DNA of 64,000 bases from Myotis daubentonii (GCF_963259705.1 NC_081844.1:17779715-17843714); one strand, 5' to 3'; counted from the stretch's first letter, positions 44,230 to 56,330 are shown. A program made the numbers and translations. Notes: generated by a model not told the origin, from the letters alone.

Positions 44230-44690
44230 ACTGATATTAGCTACCACTTCTTAAGTACCTACTATGTGCTAACAATGATAGACACTTCCCAGGGAATGTT
44301 ATATATAACATTAATATATCACAGTATAATAATCATCTATAATATTAAAGGGTAATATGTTACTTAGACTGATGTCATTCGGACATCATTCCGGATGAAG
44401 CTGGGGCCAGAGGGAAGCAGCCCAGGTCCTGGTGCTGGCAGTTGGGGGAAGGAAGGCCTGCTCTTGCACGAATTTTTGTGCATCGGGCCTCTAGTAATAT
44501 ATAATATCTTAACTCTCCTAATCTCCCTTAGAAGTAGTCATTATTCTCCAATTTTATGGACAAAGAAACTGAGGTGCAGAGGTGCACTGACAGGTTCAGG
44601 GCCATGAGGCAGTAAGGAGCAATCCTGGGATTGGACCCCAGTGTTATTTGACTCCAATGTCTATGCTCTTTCACCTGTGCTCTGGGTATT
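44230..44690 (-). repeat. MIR SINE, antisense, split by Helitron
   Basis: The left part has 'ttaagtacctactatgtgct'. After the Helitron the MIR resumes with 'ccaattttatggacaaagaa', 'actgaggtgcagaggtgcac' and 'caatcctgggattggacccc'. The two halves are colinear, so the Helitron inserted into an existing MIR. Confidence 0.75.
44336..44494 (+). mobile_element. Minimal Helitron (159 bp)
   Basis: It starts 'tctataatattaaagggtaa' after an A and ends with the hairpin region 'ttgcacgaatttttgtgcat' and 'cgggcctctag' before a T. Its 3' part ('ggtgctggcagttgggggaa') matches unit 3 of array A. Only the two ends remain, so it marks the minimal sequence that was mobile. Confidence 0.9.
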
Positions 44691-44979
44691 ATCATGATCT
44701 ACTTGCCACTCCCAAGGCCCTTCTCTGAAGATTGCAGGAAAAGGGGCTCAAGTCACCTCCATAAAACCCCAAGTCTCCCTCAGAAGTCTGTATCCCAGCC
44801 AGAATTCCAGGAGCTCAGCAGGAGCTTGAGACTTGCCTCCATCGAGGGCTAAGCATTGGCTTTAAGGAGGCTGGTTGCGGGAGCGGAGAGTCTGCCTTGG
44901 CCCAGCGCAGACACAGGTCCTCAGCTGCTCACTGCCTGCAGCAGGCCCGGTCGGAGCCACCTGGACAGAGGCTTTAGAC

Positions 44980-45202
44980 CAGTGGTTCTCAACCTTCCTA
45001 ATGCCGCGACCCTTTAATACAGTTCCTCATGTCGTGGTGACCCCCAATTTCATTGTTACAAATTGAACATAATTAAAGCATAGTGGTTAATCACAAAAAC
45101 AACATGTAATTATATATGTGTTTTCTGATGGTCTTAGGCGACCCCTGTGAAAGGGTCGTTCGATCCCCAAAGGGGTTGTGGCCCACAGGTTGAGAACCGC
45201 TG
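44980..45202 (-). mobile_element. Non-autonomous hAT (223 bp), antisense
   Basis: The ends 'cagtggttctcaacct' and 'aggttgagaaccgctg' lie between 8-bp duplications ctttagac (44972-44979) and ctttaggc (45203-45210). It is the same family as 15263-15708 in opposite orientation, but without a SINE. Confidence 0.92.
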
Positions 45203-45210
45203 CTTTAGGC

Positions 45211-48200
45211 TCAGGTACTTCTGGGTGCAGAGCGAGGGTCCCCACCAAGAGGAAAACAAATGGGAAAAGAAGTGGCATCTTCATAATACCTGGTGCATGC
45301 AAGCCCAGTGATGTGTTTGATGTTTTCTGTTTAAGGAGATCGCATGGACCTCCTTGTAGGTTGGCATGTAAGCATGTTATTCCTACTGAGTGAGTTGATG
45401 GTGATAAGCTAGTGTCTGGGTGGATGCATCACAGTTACCCTGCTAAAGGCACACAGAAATGTTTACATACGTGAAACTCCACAATAAAAAAGCCATCTCA
45501 TACTCTCCTCCTCCCCAAGGTCTATGCAAGGCAGCCTGGGCCTTCCAGTGGGTCGCGATCCACAGGCCCCCTCATCTTCACCACCTCCCAAGGTAAGATC
45601 TCAGGGAGCTCCATGGCGGCACAGGCATGCGGTGTAACCACACAGGCGCCAGCCAGACACAGCAGGCTGTGCTCCCACAATTCACAGACTCTGTGCAGGG
45701 CCCCAGGAGAGCCGACTGGGCCTCAGCCCCTGGGTTCGGGCTATTTCAGGGTGCCTCTTTATTCCTCTCCCAAACTCTGTGGGATAGGGAGCCACATTTG
45801 GCACAGAAACACCAGCTTCACCGAGGCTCCTCCTGAAAGAGCTGCCCCAGTGTTTGCGAGGTGGTGAGAACCAAGCTTGAGCCGGAGCTGGAATCTACAA
45901 TGGCACCTTGACACTGCTCACTCTTAGTCACATGGCCTCCTGGTAAGTCGGCAAACTTCTCTGGACCTCAGCTTCTTCATCTACAAAATTAACTCATTTA
46001 ATTAATTTATTTATTTAATTTCACTCATTTATTGGCTGCCTGCCATGCTAATAGTAGGTAACATCTCTAGAGTGATCACTAAGTGCTGGTACCATGATAC
46101 TAATAAGTGCTGTTTAAAAGCTGGCCAATGAAATAAGTAGATGTCTGCCTTTGCGGAGTTTGCTGTGTCATTGGAGATAACCGAGAAAACATTGTGAATA
46201 AGTAACCATGTCAACCCAGATGGGGGTCAACATTATTAAGCAAATAAACCAAATGCAATAAGAATAAGAAACATCAAGATGACACTTCATCTTGCCAGAT
46301 ATATAAAAGACTCAGCAAAACAACTAACATTAGCACATAAATAATAAATAATATTGTCGTGATTAAGTAGATATCAACTGGACCTTCCTGTCCCTTGAAA
46401 TCTGGTTAGAGAAAACTTCAACCTCCAATTCCATTCTATTTAGATGTCTGAAATGTACTGGAAAACGTCTGTAAAATTCCTAAGGGACTTTCCTCTACTC
46501 CTTCAGCTCTGAGCTCTTGTTCACTCCATTTATGGATCATCCAACATCTCACACAGGCTCTTTCTGTGGCGTTCCATACTGACTCAGGCGGGAAAGCCAA
46601 CCCTGACCTTGGTTTCACTGAGTGAATAAATGAGTGAATAACACTCAGGCACAGCCACTGGTGTGTTTAGTAGACTTTACTGAAGGTGCAAGAGAGAGGT
46701 TGTACATGGTAGTGAAGCAAAGAACTGAAACTGGAATACTAAGCTTTTTCTCTCTAAAATGCCCTTAGACCTTGCATGGGCCACTTCACTCCAGGTACTT
46801 CACAGTTTACTGTCAACATTTTTTCAGGAAGAAAACCCTTTTCCCTGTTTTATTGTCTTTGCAACTGTTAATGTCTATGTGCCTGGGTTCTTGTTCCAGC
46901 ATTAAGAAGGGTTCAGCAATCTGGAAAAGGGGCTGTGTGTAACTTAAGTATGAGTCCAGAGATGAAGCATAATTTTGAAAGGCATTTGGGGGTCAGAGGA
47001 GCCTAGCTTAAGAAACTAAGATCTCCTCATCTCAGGACCCCATGCTTTTTATTAATACAAATTGTCCCGAGGCGAGGCAGAGATATACACTTCAAAGGGT
47101 CAGGGTTTCGTATACAGAGTCCGTTGTCAGAATGGAAGAATCGCCTACGGCTGTTCAGGTGTTTGGCCAGTAGGAGGCAATACCATGTAGATTAAGGTGC
47201 CCTGAGCTGTCTGGCAGCAAGCAATCATCCCTTTTCAGGTTTGGGGAAATGCCTTCAGCCATTCCCAACAAGTGACTACATGTGTGACTCAGCCCTTGTT
47301 GAGTCCCCAGGTTCCATCAACCTTTGGATGAAGCTCTTGCAATTATGACATGCTGGAATTGGCTTCCGGCATATATGTTCTAAGAGTTCCTACTCTAGGC
47401 ATCTTACCAACCTTCTAGATAAGGCAGCATTCTCCCAAAGAGAAATTCTGCTACAAACTAATTATCTATATATTTTTATGCCTGCTTTATTGTTATTGCC
47501 ATGATTAGCCTCATTATTAATGTTAGGATTAAGCCTGACACCTGAGGAAAAGGTTTCACAGATGTAGTTTCCATAAATCCATTTTCTTTAAATATGAGGA
47601 TCCAGGACATCTGAGTTTCCGGGGATGGACCTCCCCAGACGCCCACACACAGCATAAAATGGATAACAATGAGGCTATGTCTGCTTCGCTGTGGTCCAAC
47701 TCTACGCCATGTGTTCTCTCCAACTTTAGCTGCTTAAATGAAGTACCTAACACTCCAGAGCTTGAGAATCCAGTCTTTCTTCTCTCTACTCTTCCTCATC
47801 TCAAAAATTAGATTCCCTGAAATATATTTCCCTGAGACTTTAACAGTAAATCAGCCTAGGACTTAATGAAGCTTTTGAAAGCCGAGCTCACCGGATTCAC
47901 TGGGCAGAGTGCAGAAACAGAAATGAGCTCCAGACACGCTGAATCCAGGGCCATCAGTGAATTTCACCCAGCAACTGCCTACTGCACTTGTGGGAAATGC
48001 ATTCCTCCAGGTTCTTTAGGAAAGCACTCCTTCTCACATCCCAGACCATAAGGCACACACAATAGACCTCCTAATCCCTGATCTCAGTGATGGATTCAGT
48101 GACCCAGCTGCTTCATGTGATTCTTATGGAATAGAAGCTCTCCTTCCCACTGGATTTAACCCTAAGAGGATACCAGGCCTGGAACTGCAATCACAGCTTC

Positions 48201-48587
48201 CAGAGGCCACCATCTGGAAACAACAAGAAGGAAAAAAAGGTTGAAAGAGAGACACCAGGCCTGATGCCATCATTTAAGGCCTGCATCTAGCCAGCCCTCT
48301 GCTGGGACTTCTCAGTCACTTGAAGTAATCAACATCCTCTTTTGCTTAAAATATTTTTCCCAGGTTTTTTTGTACCATGAAAAAGACAAGTCCTGCTGTG
48401 TGTACAGATCTGGTGGTAGGTCAGGAATCTGCTGCCTAATCCAGCCCGCTCAGTTCTGCTCTTGAGATCCAAGGATGATGGTGCAGGGGCTGCTCCTAGA
48501 CTGGAACAAGTGTCCATGCATGTTTCAGGACAGGAATTCAAACCACATTTGCTCCAGGCAAAGAGATGAAATCAGAAATCTATGGTC
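45211..48587. other. Mostly single-copy sequence
   Basis: Weak MIR-like words occur near 45930-45990 ('ctctggacctcagcttcttc'). 47100-47400 and 48050-48580 show no repeat similarity that I recognise. No gene is supported: frames stay under 85 residues. Confidence 0.4.
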
Positions 48588-50215
48588 AGAAATGGGCAGA
48601 ACCTGGTCCCTCACTTGCCACTGAAATGCTTCGATCACACCAAGTCCTTCACCAGAGTAGGCCAGTGTCCAGGGCACTGACTCCTCCTCTCACGCGAGCT
48701 TATGCCAAAGATGGAAAATTTAGTGCGGATGCCTGAGCCTTAATGCTTTAAAGTGTAGACCGTTTAGGCGATGCTGTAGCCATTGCTATGGGGCCAAAGG
48801 GAAGAACAGTGATTACTGAACAGAGCTGGAGAAGTCCCAAAGTAACCAAAGTGGTGTGACCATTGCAAAGTCCATTTACTTAAAAGATAAATATAAAATA
48901 TTGGTGCTAAATTTGTTCAAGATGTTGCCAATAATACAAATGAAGAGGCCGGGATGGCACCACCACTGCTCTGTACTGGCATGCTGTGTTTCCAAGGAAG
49001 GCTTTGAGAAGGTTAGTGAAGGTTTGCTAATCCAGCGGAAATCAGGAGAGGCGTGATGTGAGCTGTTGATGCTGTAATTGCTGAATTTGAGAAGTAGCCT
49101 AAACCTGTAACAACCCCTAAAGAAATAGTTCAGGTTGCTACAATTCCTGCAAATGGAGACCAAAAAAACTGGCAACATAATTTTCAACCCAATGAAAATG
49201 GCTGGAAGAAAGGGCGTCATCACAGTAAAGGATGAAAAAAAAAAAAAAAAAACACTGGATGATGAATTAGAAATGATTGAAGGCATGAAGTTTGATCGAG
49301 GTTATCTTTCTCCATACTTTATTAATACAGCAACAGGTCAGAAATGTAAATCCCAAGATGCCTATGTTCTATTGAGTGAAAATAAAATGTCTAGTGTTCC
49401 ATCCATTGTACCTGTTCTTGAAACTCCCAATACTCACCATAAGCCCTTGGTCATAATGGCTAAATGTGTGGATGGAAAAGCTCTAAGTTCACTTGTTTTG
49501 AATAAGCTAAAAATTGGTCTTCAGTTTGTAGCAGTCAGAGCTCAAGGTTTGGGTGACAATAGAAAGAACCAGCTTACAGTCATGGTTATTGCTACTGTGG
49601 TGCAGTGTTGGGGGAGAAGAAAGGTTGACTCTAAATCTTGAAGACATTCAGCCTTATGACTTGGGAAAAGTTGGAGAGGTCATTGTGACCAAAGGTGATG
49701 CCATGCTCTTGAAAGGAAAAGGGGACAAGGCTCAAGTTGAAAAACGTATTCCAGAAATCATTGAGCAGTTAGATAATATGACTAGTGAATATGAAAAGGA
49801 AAAACTAAATGGACATCTGGCAAAACTCTCAGAGGGAGTAGCTGTGCTGGAGGTTGGTGGGGCAAGTGATGTGGAAGCGAAGGAAAATAAAGGCAGAGTC
49901 ACAGATGCCCTCAATTCTACACTAGCTGCTGTTGAGGAGGGCATTTTTCTAGGAGTGGGTTGTGCCCTGCTCCGGTGCATTCCAGCCTAGGACTCAGCTA
50001 ATGAAGATCCAAAAATTGGTATAGAAATTATTTAAAAAGCACTCACAATTCCTGGTTATGACACTATGCTTGTAGATTTTATGAATATGGTGGGAAAAAG
50101 AATCATTGATCCAACTAAGGTTGTAAGAACAGCTTTATTGGATGCCGCTGGAGTGGCCTCTCTGTTAACAACAGCAGAAGTTGTGGTCACAGAAATTCCT
50201 GAAGAAGAGAAAGAC

Positions 50216-50437
50216 CCGCCTGGCTGGTGTGGTTCAGCAGTTGAGGGTGACCCAGGAACCAAGAAGTCACCGGTTTGTATCAGGGCACATATCGATTGCA
50301 GGCTCAATCCCCAGTCGGGGTGCATGCAGGATGCAGCCAATCGGTGATGTTCCTCTCTCATTGATGTTTCCGTATCTCTACCCCTCTTCCTTCTTCTCTC
50401 TTTAAAAACCAATAAAAACATGTATATTTTTAAAAAG
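50216..50437 (+). mobile_element. Ves SINE inside the HSPD1 pseudogene
   Basis: Head 'cgcctggctggtgtggttca', tail with 'aaaccaataaaaacatgtat'. It splits the last codons of the pseudogene. Direct repeat gaagaagagaaagac (50201-50215) and gaagaagagaaggac (50438-50452). Confidence 0.93.
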
Positions 50438-50620
50438 GAAGAAGAGAAGGACGCTGGAATGAGAGGTGGCATGTTCTAATCCTGGAATAGTGCTTCTCTG
50501 TCATTGATGAGAACTATGTGAGGAAGCTCAGGGCAGTGCTCCTCACCTGTAACTTCAGAGAAGTTGGTTGAAGAAAATGACTGAAGAAAAGGATGGTTAA
50601 TGTTTAAGAAAATCACTATA

Positions 50621-50862
50621 GCCCTGGCTGGTTTGGCTCAGAGCATCAGCCTGAAGGGTCCCAGGTTTGATTCTGGTCAAGGGCACATACCTTGATTCCT
50701 AGCCCTCATAGGGGTCATAGGGGTTAGTGTGAGAGGCAACCAAATGATGTGTGTCTCTCTCACATCGACATTTCTCTCTCTCTCTCTCTCTCTGTCTCTC
50801 CCCCTCCCTTCCACTCTCTCTAAAAATCAATGGTGAGGATTAACAAAACAGACACAAAAGAA
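50621..50862 (+). mobile_element. Ves SINE, left half of a dimer
   Basis: Head 'gccctggctggtttggctca' with a short deletion after the A box, then 'gggtcccaggtttgattctg', a CT-rich tract and an irregular A-rich tail. Left flank aagaaaatcactata (50606-50620). No copy of that flank follows this unit. The next one is beyond the second SINE. Confidence 0.9.
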
Positions 50863-51081
50863 GCCTTGCCTGTGTGGCTCAGTGGTTGAGCATTGGCCTA
50901 TGAACCAGGAGGTCATAGTTCAATTCCCTGTCAGGGCACATGCCCAGGTTGTGGGCTCAATCCCCAGTATAGGGTGTGCAGGAAGCAACTCATCAATGAT
51001 TCTCTCACCGTTGATGTTTCTATCTCTCTCTCGCCCTCTCCCTCTCCTCTCCTCTCTGAAATCAATAAATACATTTTTTTA
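50863..51081 (+). mobile_element. Ves SINE, right half of a dimer
   Basis: Head 'gccttgcctgtgtggctcag', 'ggttgagcattggcctatga' variant, and tail 'gaaatcaataaatacatttt'. It is followed by atgaaaatcactata (51082-51096), which pairs with the flank to the left of the previous SINE. It belongs to the same subfamily as 26407. Confidence 0.92.
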
Positions 51082-51749
51082 ATGAAAATCACTATAACAT
51101 CAGTTTCTGGTTTCAGTTGATAACATACAATGATTTGCTGTTGTCGTTGTCCATGCCTACAGATAGTTTATTTTGTATTTTTGAATAAAAATACATTTGA
51201 ACATTCTTGGTAACTAAATGCAAGAGCCATGTATCAATGTATTACTTTCAACTTAAATCACTGAGGCATTTTTACTACTATCCTGTTAATATCAGGATTT
51301 TAGTGCTTGCCATCGCCCGATGAGAAGTTAAGAAGCAGCCTTTCTGTGGAGAGTAAGAATAATTGCATACAAAGTAGAGAAATACCCAATTATGTGAACT
51401 TTGTGTAATAAAAATTTGTTTAAAGTCAAAGAAAAAAGAAATGGGCAGAACCTGGCAATGTGTTTCTTGGTGGTGTTGTGTGTGCGTGTGTTTTTCCAAT
51501 AACATTCAAAGACTATTACTGAATTTGACCAAATTTCTTATAAATTAAATAAAAATATTCCTTCAATTGCATTTGTGACTCTGCTCTTTCTAAGCAAAGA
51601 TTAGATAATATTATTAACACATGGTGATCCCTGCTATAATATGTGTCAATGTCCATGTGAATGACTAGTTTGCAGAGGTTTACAGGGTTACTCTACAGCC
51701 CCAGACCCAGGCAAGTCCACTTTGCCATATAGAAAGGCATCAGCTAGGG

Positions 51750-51961
51750 CAGTGGTCGGCAAACTCATTAGTCAACAGAGCCAAATATCAACAGTACAAC
51801 GATTGAAATTTCTTTTGAGAGCCAAATTTTTTAAACTTAAACTATATAGGTAGGTACATTGTTATTAACTTAATTAGGGTACTCCTAAGGTTTAGGAAGA
51901 GCCACACTCAAGGGGCCAAAGAGCCGCATGTGGCTCACGAGCCACAGTTTGCCGACCACAG
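51750..51961 (+). mobile_element. Non-autonomous hAT (212 bp)
   Basis: The ends 'cagtggtcggcaaact' and 'agtttgccgaccacag' are near-perfect inverted repeats. The 8-bp duplication agctaggg is exact on both sides (51742-51749, 51962-51969). Internal 'agagccgcatgtggctcacg' identifies a distinct bat hAT MITE family. The exact duplication suggests recent insertion. Confidence 0.94.
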
Positions 51962-52513
51962 AGCTAGGGTTTTTTTTTGGCAGTTCTCAAGCTAATTATT
52001 GAGCGACTCCATATTTACTTTTATCCTAAAACATCATAGAATCTTGTTTCTTGATTAAATTGTGGAAATTTTTGGTGTGATTTACCGTCTGTCCATTTCA
52101 TGTATGACATATCTATGTAATTTTTGTGTTTGCCTTATATTATAATATTGATGTTTATAGGAAACATAGTGGCCAAATTTGGGGGACATTCCTTTTTCGA
52201 TGGAATATCATTTTTGGATACTGTATACCATGGCACAATGAGCTTATGCTCACAGTTTTTAGTCATTTTTAACAACTTTATCCAGGTATAATTAACATGC
52301 AATAAAATACACTTATTTAAAATATATGATTTGATAAGTTTTTACATATGGAAGCGCCTATGAAACCATCACTTCAATCAAGATAATGAACCTATACACC
52401 AAAACCCAAATCTTCCTTCTTACCCATTTATAATCCAGTTCCTCAAACCACTGCCCACCTCTTGCATCCCCAGGCAGCCACTGACTTGCTTTCCTTCACT
52501 AAAGATTATTTTG

Positions 52514-53924
52514 TAGACCAATGGAACAGAACAGAGAACCCAGAAATCGCCCAAGCCATTATGCTCAATTAATATTTGGCAAAGGAGGCCAGAGCATACA
52601 ATGGAGTCAAGACAGTCTCTTCAATAAATGGTGCTGGGAAATTTGGTCAGGTACATGCAAAAAAATGAAAGTAGATCATCAACTTACACCATACACAAAA
52701 ACAAACTCAAAATGTCTAAAGGACTTAAATATAAGACAGGAAACTATAAAAATCCAAAAAGACTCCATAAGCAGCAAAATAGCAGACATATGTCGTAACA
52801 GTATCTTTACTACACAGCTCCTAGGGCAATGAAGACTAAGGAGAAAATAAACAAATGGGACTATATCAAAATAAAAAGCTTCTGCACAGCAAAAGAAACC
52901 ATCAACAAAACAACAAGAAAGCCCATTGCATGGGAGAACATATTTGCCTATGATATTTCAGATAAGGATTTAATCTCCAAAATTTACAGAGAACTCATAT
53001 AACTTAACAAAAGGAAGATCAATGATCCAATCAAAAAATAGGCAAAGGACCTAAATAGACACTTTTCAAAAGAGGACATACAGAAGGCTGAGAGACATAT
53101 GAAAACATGCTCAAAGTCACTAATCATCCGAGAGATGCAAATCAAAACAACAATGAGGTACCATCTCATACCTGTCAGAATGGCTATCATCAACAAATCA
53201 ACAAATGACAAGTGCTGGCAAGGATGTGGAGAAAAAGGAACCCCCATGCACTGCAGGTGGGAATGCAGACTGGTGCAGCCACTGTGGAGAACAGTTGGAG
53301 CTTCCTCAAAAAAACTAAAAATGGAACTCCCATTTGACTCAGTGATCCCACTTCTAGGACTATATCCCAAGAAACCAGAAACACCAATCAGAAAGGATAT
53401 ATGCACCCCTATGTTCAGAGCAGCACAATTTACAATAGCTAAGATTTGGAAACAGCCTAAGTGCCCATCAGCAGATGAGTGGATTAAAAAACGGTGGTAC
53501 ATCTACACAATGGAATACTATGCCCCTATAAAAAAGAAGGAACTTTTACCATTTACAACAGCATGGATGGAACTGGAAAGCATTATCCTAAGCAAAATAA
53601 ACCAGTCGGAGAAAGATAAATATCACATGATCTCACTCATATGTGAGATATAATGATCAACATAATTTGATGAACAAAAATAGATCAGGAGACAAATGGT
53701 GCCGGGGGCTGGGGGGGGGGTTAAAGAGCAACCAAAGACTTGTATGCATGCGTATTAGCATAACCAATGGACACAGACACTGGGATGGTGGGGGCTTGCC
53801 CAGGGTGGGAATGACTAGGGGCGGGGAGATCAATCAGGGAAAAAGAAGACATATGCAAAACTTTAGACAATAAATTAATTAATTAATTAATTAATTTTTA
53901 AAAAGATATAATTGACGTATAAAA
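52514..53924 (+). mobile_element. L1 retrotransposon, 5'-truncated, ORF2 C-terminus
   Basis: It starts in late ORF2 ('accaatggaacagaacagag') and runs through the 3' UTR to an (AATT)n tail. The last 184 residues of frame (53099-53653) are open and show the C-terminal region of L1 ORF2 with its cysteine-rich knuckle ([19 protein letters not shown]-x3-C-x7-H-x4-C). The reverse transcriptase and endonuclease are absent and the upstream part has stops, so it is immobile. Target repeat aaagattattttg at 52501-52513 and 53925-53937. Confidence 0.92.
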
Positions 53925-54719
53925 AAAGATTATTTTGCATTTCTAAAATTATATAGCATACACTCTTTTGTGTCTGGCTTCTTTTACCTGGCACATTACT
54001 TTGTGATTTATCCAAGTTGTAGGTTATATCCCACCTGTAATCCTTTTTATTGCTAACTAGTATTCCATTGAACAGATATACCATGGTTTATTATATTCAT
54101 TCAGTTTGATGGACAGTTGGGCTGCTTTCAGTTTAGGGCTATGAGAAAATAAAGCTGCTACAAACATTATGTACAAGTCTCTACATGAGCACACACTTTC
54201 ATTTCTCTTGGATAAAATCCTAGGGGTGGATTCGTGGGGTCATAAAGCAGGTGTAGGATTCACTCTTTAAGAAACAGCCGCGCTGCTTTCCTAAGGGGCT
54301 GTGCTATTTCACGTTCCCGGCAGCAGCTGAGCGTTCCAGTTCCCCCATGTCTTCAGCAGCGCTTCAGATGGTCCGTCTTTTCCATTCAGGGGTGTCTAAT
54401 CGGTGTGTAATGAATGGCTTCTCATTGTGCTTCTAATTTGCATTTCTCTCATAAATAATGATGTTAAGCATATTTCCATGTGCTTATTTACCAACAGTGT
54501 ATTCTTTGGTGAAGTGCTGTTTACATTTGTCCATTTAAAAAACTGTTTTTTATGAAAATAATAATAATAATAATAAACTGTTTTTTAATTGAATTTTGAG
54601 AATTCTTCATAAATTCTGAAGTCAAGATTTCTGATTTGTGAATAAATGCCTCTAGTCTCTGCTCACCTGTTTACTATCTCAATATATTTTGAAAGGCAAA
54701 CATTCTAAGTCAAATATAT

Positions 54720-54955
54720 TAAGTTTTTAATTTGATTTATTAGGGTGACATTGGTTAATAAAATTATATAGGTTTCGAGAGTACAATTTTATAATACATC
54801 ATCTGTATTGTATTATGTGTTTACCACCCAAAGTCAAGTCTTCTTCCATCACCATTTATCCCCATATCCCCTTTTACCTCCCCATCCCTTTCCCCTCTGG
54901 TAATCACCATGCTATTGTCTATCTATGAAGTTGGTTTTTTCCTTGCAGTGTTATT
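54720..54955 (-). mobile_element. L1 3' end, antisense, younger than its host
   Basis: 'ttgatttattagggtgacat', 'tggttaataaaattatatag' and 'cacccaaagtcaagtcttct' are the reverse complement of a common L1 3' terminal region. It sits between two colinear parts of the older antisense L1. Exact edges are not resolved. Confidence 0.6.
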
Positions 54956-55481
54956 TACAATATTAAGTATTTCTTTAATGGACCATACATTTTGTATTAT
55001 AGCTAAGATATCTTTCCCTAATCCATGATCACAAAGATTCTCTTCTATGTTTTCATTGAGAAGTTGTATAGTTTGGGGGTTCACAGGTATTTGATCCATG
55101 TTAATTTAATTTTTGTATACGGTGCAAGGAATAAGTAGAATGTTCTTGTTATTGTTGTTTTGGGGGATTTTTGCCTATGGGTATCTATTTATTTCAGCCC
55201 AATATGTTGAAAAGACTATCTTTTCTCCACTAACCAAACTGCCTTTGCAACTTTGTTGAAAATAGATTGACCATATATGTATGGTCTATTTCCAGACTCT
55301 CTATTCTGTTCCATTGATATATTTGTCTATCTTTACACATACACCACATTATCTTAATTACTAGAGCTTTATAAGTTCAAAGTCAAGTAGTGACAAGTCC
55401 TCCAACTTTGTTTTCCTTTTTCAAAGTTGCTTTAGATATTGTGGTTCTTTTGCATTTTTCTCTAAATTTAAGAATCAGATA

Positions 55482-55619
55482 TAAAGGGTGTCCCCTCCAA
55501 AAAAATGTACATACACACTCTGAATAATTATAAAGGCGGTGTTTATTAAAGTTCATTTCATTTTCAAAATTGAGCTATCAGCTGTTACAGTGTTTATACA
55601 CTTTGGGGGACAACCTGTA
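55482..55619. mobile_element. Mariner-type MITE (138 bp)
   Basis: Inverted ends 'taaagggtgtcccctccaaa' and, read in reverse, 'tacaggttgtcccccaaa' carry the mariner-like GGGTGTCCC signature and TA at the borders. The inside ('gcggtgtttattaaagttca') has no transposase. Somewhat diverged ends. Confidence 0.75.
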
Positions 55620-55769
55620 TTAAGGGAGCTCAAACCCAGTGGGAAGGGGGGTTTTTGACAAAACACAACTTAGCAACTATTGAAGAAATTTAAGTATTTC
55701 ATAATTACACCTCAATAAATTAAAATGTCTCAATTAAACTGGATATATATGTGTTATATGTATATATTA

Positions 55770-56330
55770 TATATAGTTCTTTAAAAATAATATGGCAATC
55801 AGTAATATAGCAAGCACTATAAACAAGTTTATACCCTTTGATCAGTATTGTTAGCAAGCCAGCTCTCCAAAAACAAAACAAAAAAGCCCTGATTTGCAGT
55901 ATTTGTCCATTTTTGTGGTGTAAGTCATCCTACCTATTACAGCTGATTTCAAGAGAGTTCAAGAGGTTTGCAAAATGGGCTCTCACAAGCTGGTGTGACC
56001 CAGCTCCAGCACACCTCTGCCTTTGATCCTTCTCCTAAAAATGAACCCTAAACAAAATAATTTCAACAAGAAAAAAAAGCTATAACACAAAATTGTCATT
56101 GCACGGTTGCTTATGATAGCAGAAAATATGTCAACAATCTAAATAGTTTGTTTATCCACTTGATGAAATAGCGTACAGCTATTAAAATAGAAAAAGAATG
56201 GAACAATATAGAAAAACATTTGATGTAATGTGAAGAGAAGAAAGGAGAAAGAAAATTTTATGTTCTCTAGAATTACATTGATGTAAAATATGTATGATTA
56301 TGGCCAAAGTCTCCAGAATACACAAAAATA
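55770..56330 (+). repeat. Degenerate old L1 ORF2 3' region
   Basis: 'atggcaatcagtaatatagc', then 'tataccctttgatcagt', 'cattgcacggttgcttatga', 'cgtacagctattaaaataga' and 'tacattgatgtaaaatatgt' follow late L1 ORF2 order in sense. Very diverged. Confidence 0.55.

Larger units (their letters stand above)
48607..51436 (+). pseudogene. HSPD1: HSPD1 (HSP60) processed pseudogene
   Basis: An intronless, reverse-transcribed copy of the mRNA for mitochondrial chaperonin HSP60, which with HSPE1 folds imported proteins in the matrix. The coding remnant runs from an ATG at 48626 (degraded presequence) to the stop at 50477-50479, and the 3' UTR continues to an A-rich tail near 51430. Recognisable translated pieces include '[20 protein letters not shown]' and '[18 protein letters not shown]'. 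An exact 19-bp duplication flanks it (48588-48606 and 51437-51455). Breaks: a run of 18 A at 49235-49252, a 1-nt loss near 49596 that shifts frame, an in-frame stop near 49988, a loss of about 90 nt near 50053, other stops in the first 500 nt, and three SINE insertions. The GGM-type C-terminal repeat is reduced. The functional gene is elsewhere in the genome. Function from this copy is very unlikely. Confidence 0.96.
52255..55480 (-). repeat. Ancient L1, antisense, interrupted
   Basis: Before the break: L1 3' UTR in reverse ('actttatccaggtataatta', 'gcaataaaatacac'). After it: ORF2 C-terminal sequence in reverse ('attccattgaacagatatac', 'ctctattctgttccattgat', 'agactatcttttctccacta'). It is stop-ridden and is split by the sense L1 at 52514-53924. 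A separate L1 3' end sits in it at 54720. Confidence 0.75.

Noticed and set aside
47165..47190. 'ggccagtaggaggcaa' as a CTCF site
   Set aside because: A mismatch at a key core position makes it much weaker than the sites at 17527 and 39153.
49135..49990. HSP60-like open frames as a working chaperonin gene
   Set aside because: No introns, flanking 19-bp duplication, A-rich tail, frameshift, stops, deletion and SINE insertions show a processed pseudogene.
53099..53653. 184-residue open frame as a host gene
   Set aside because: It is the C-terminal end of L1 ORF2 with its cysteine knuckle, in a 5'-truncated insertion.
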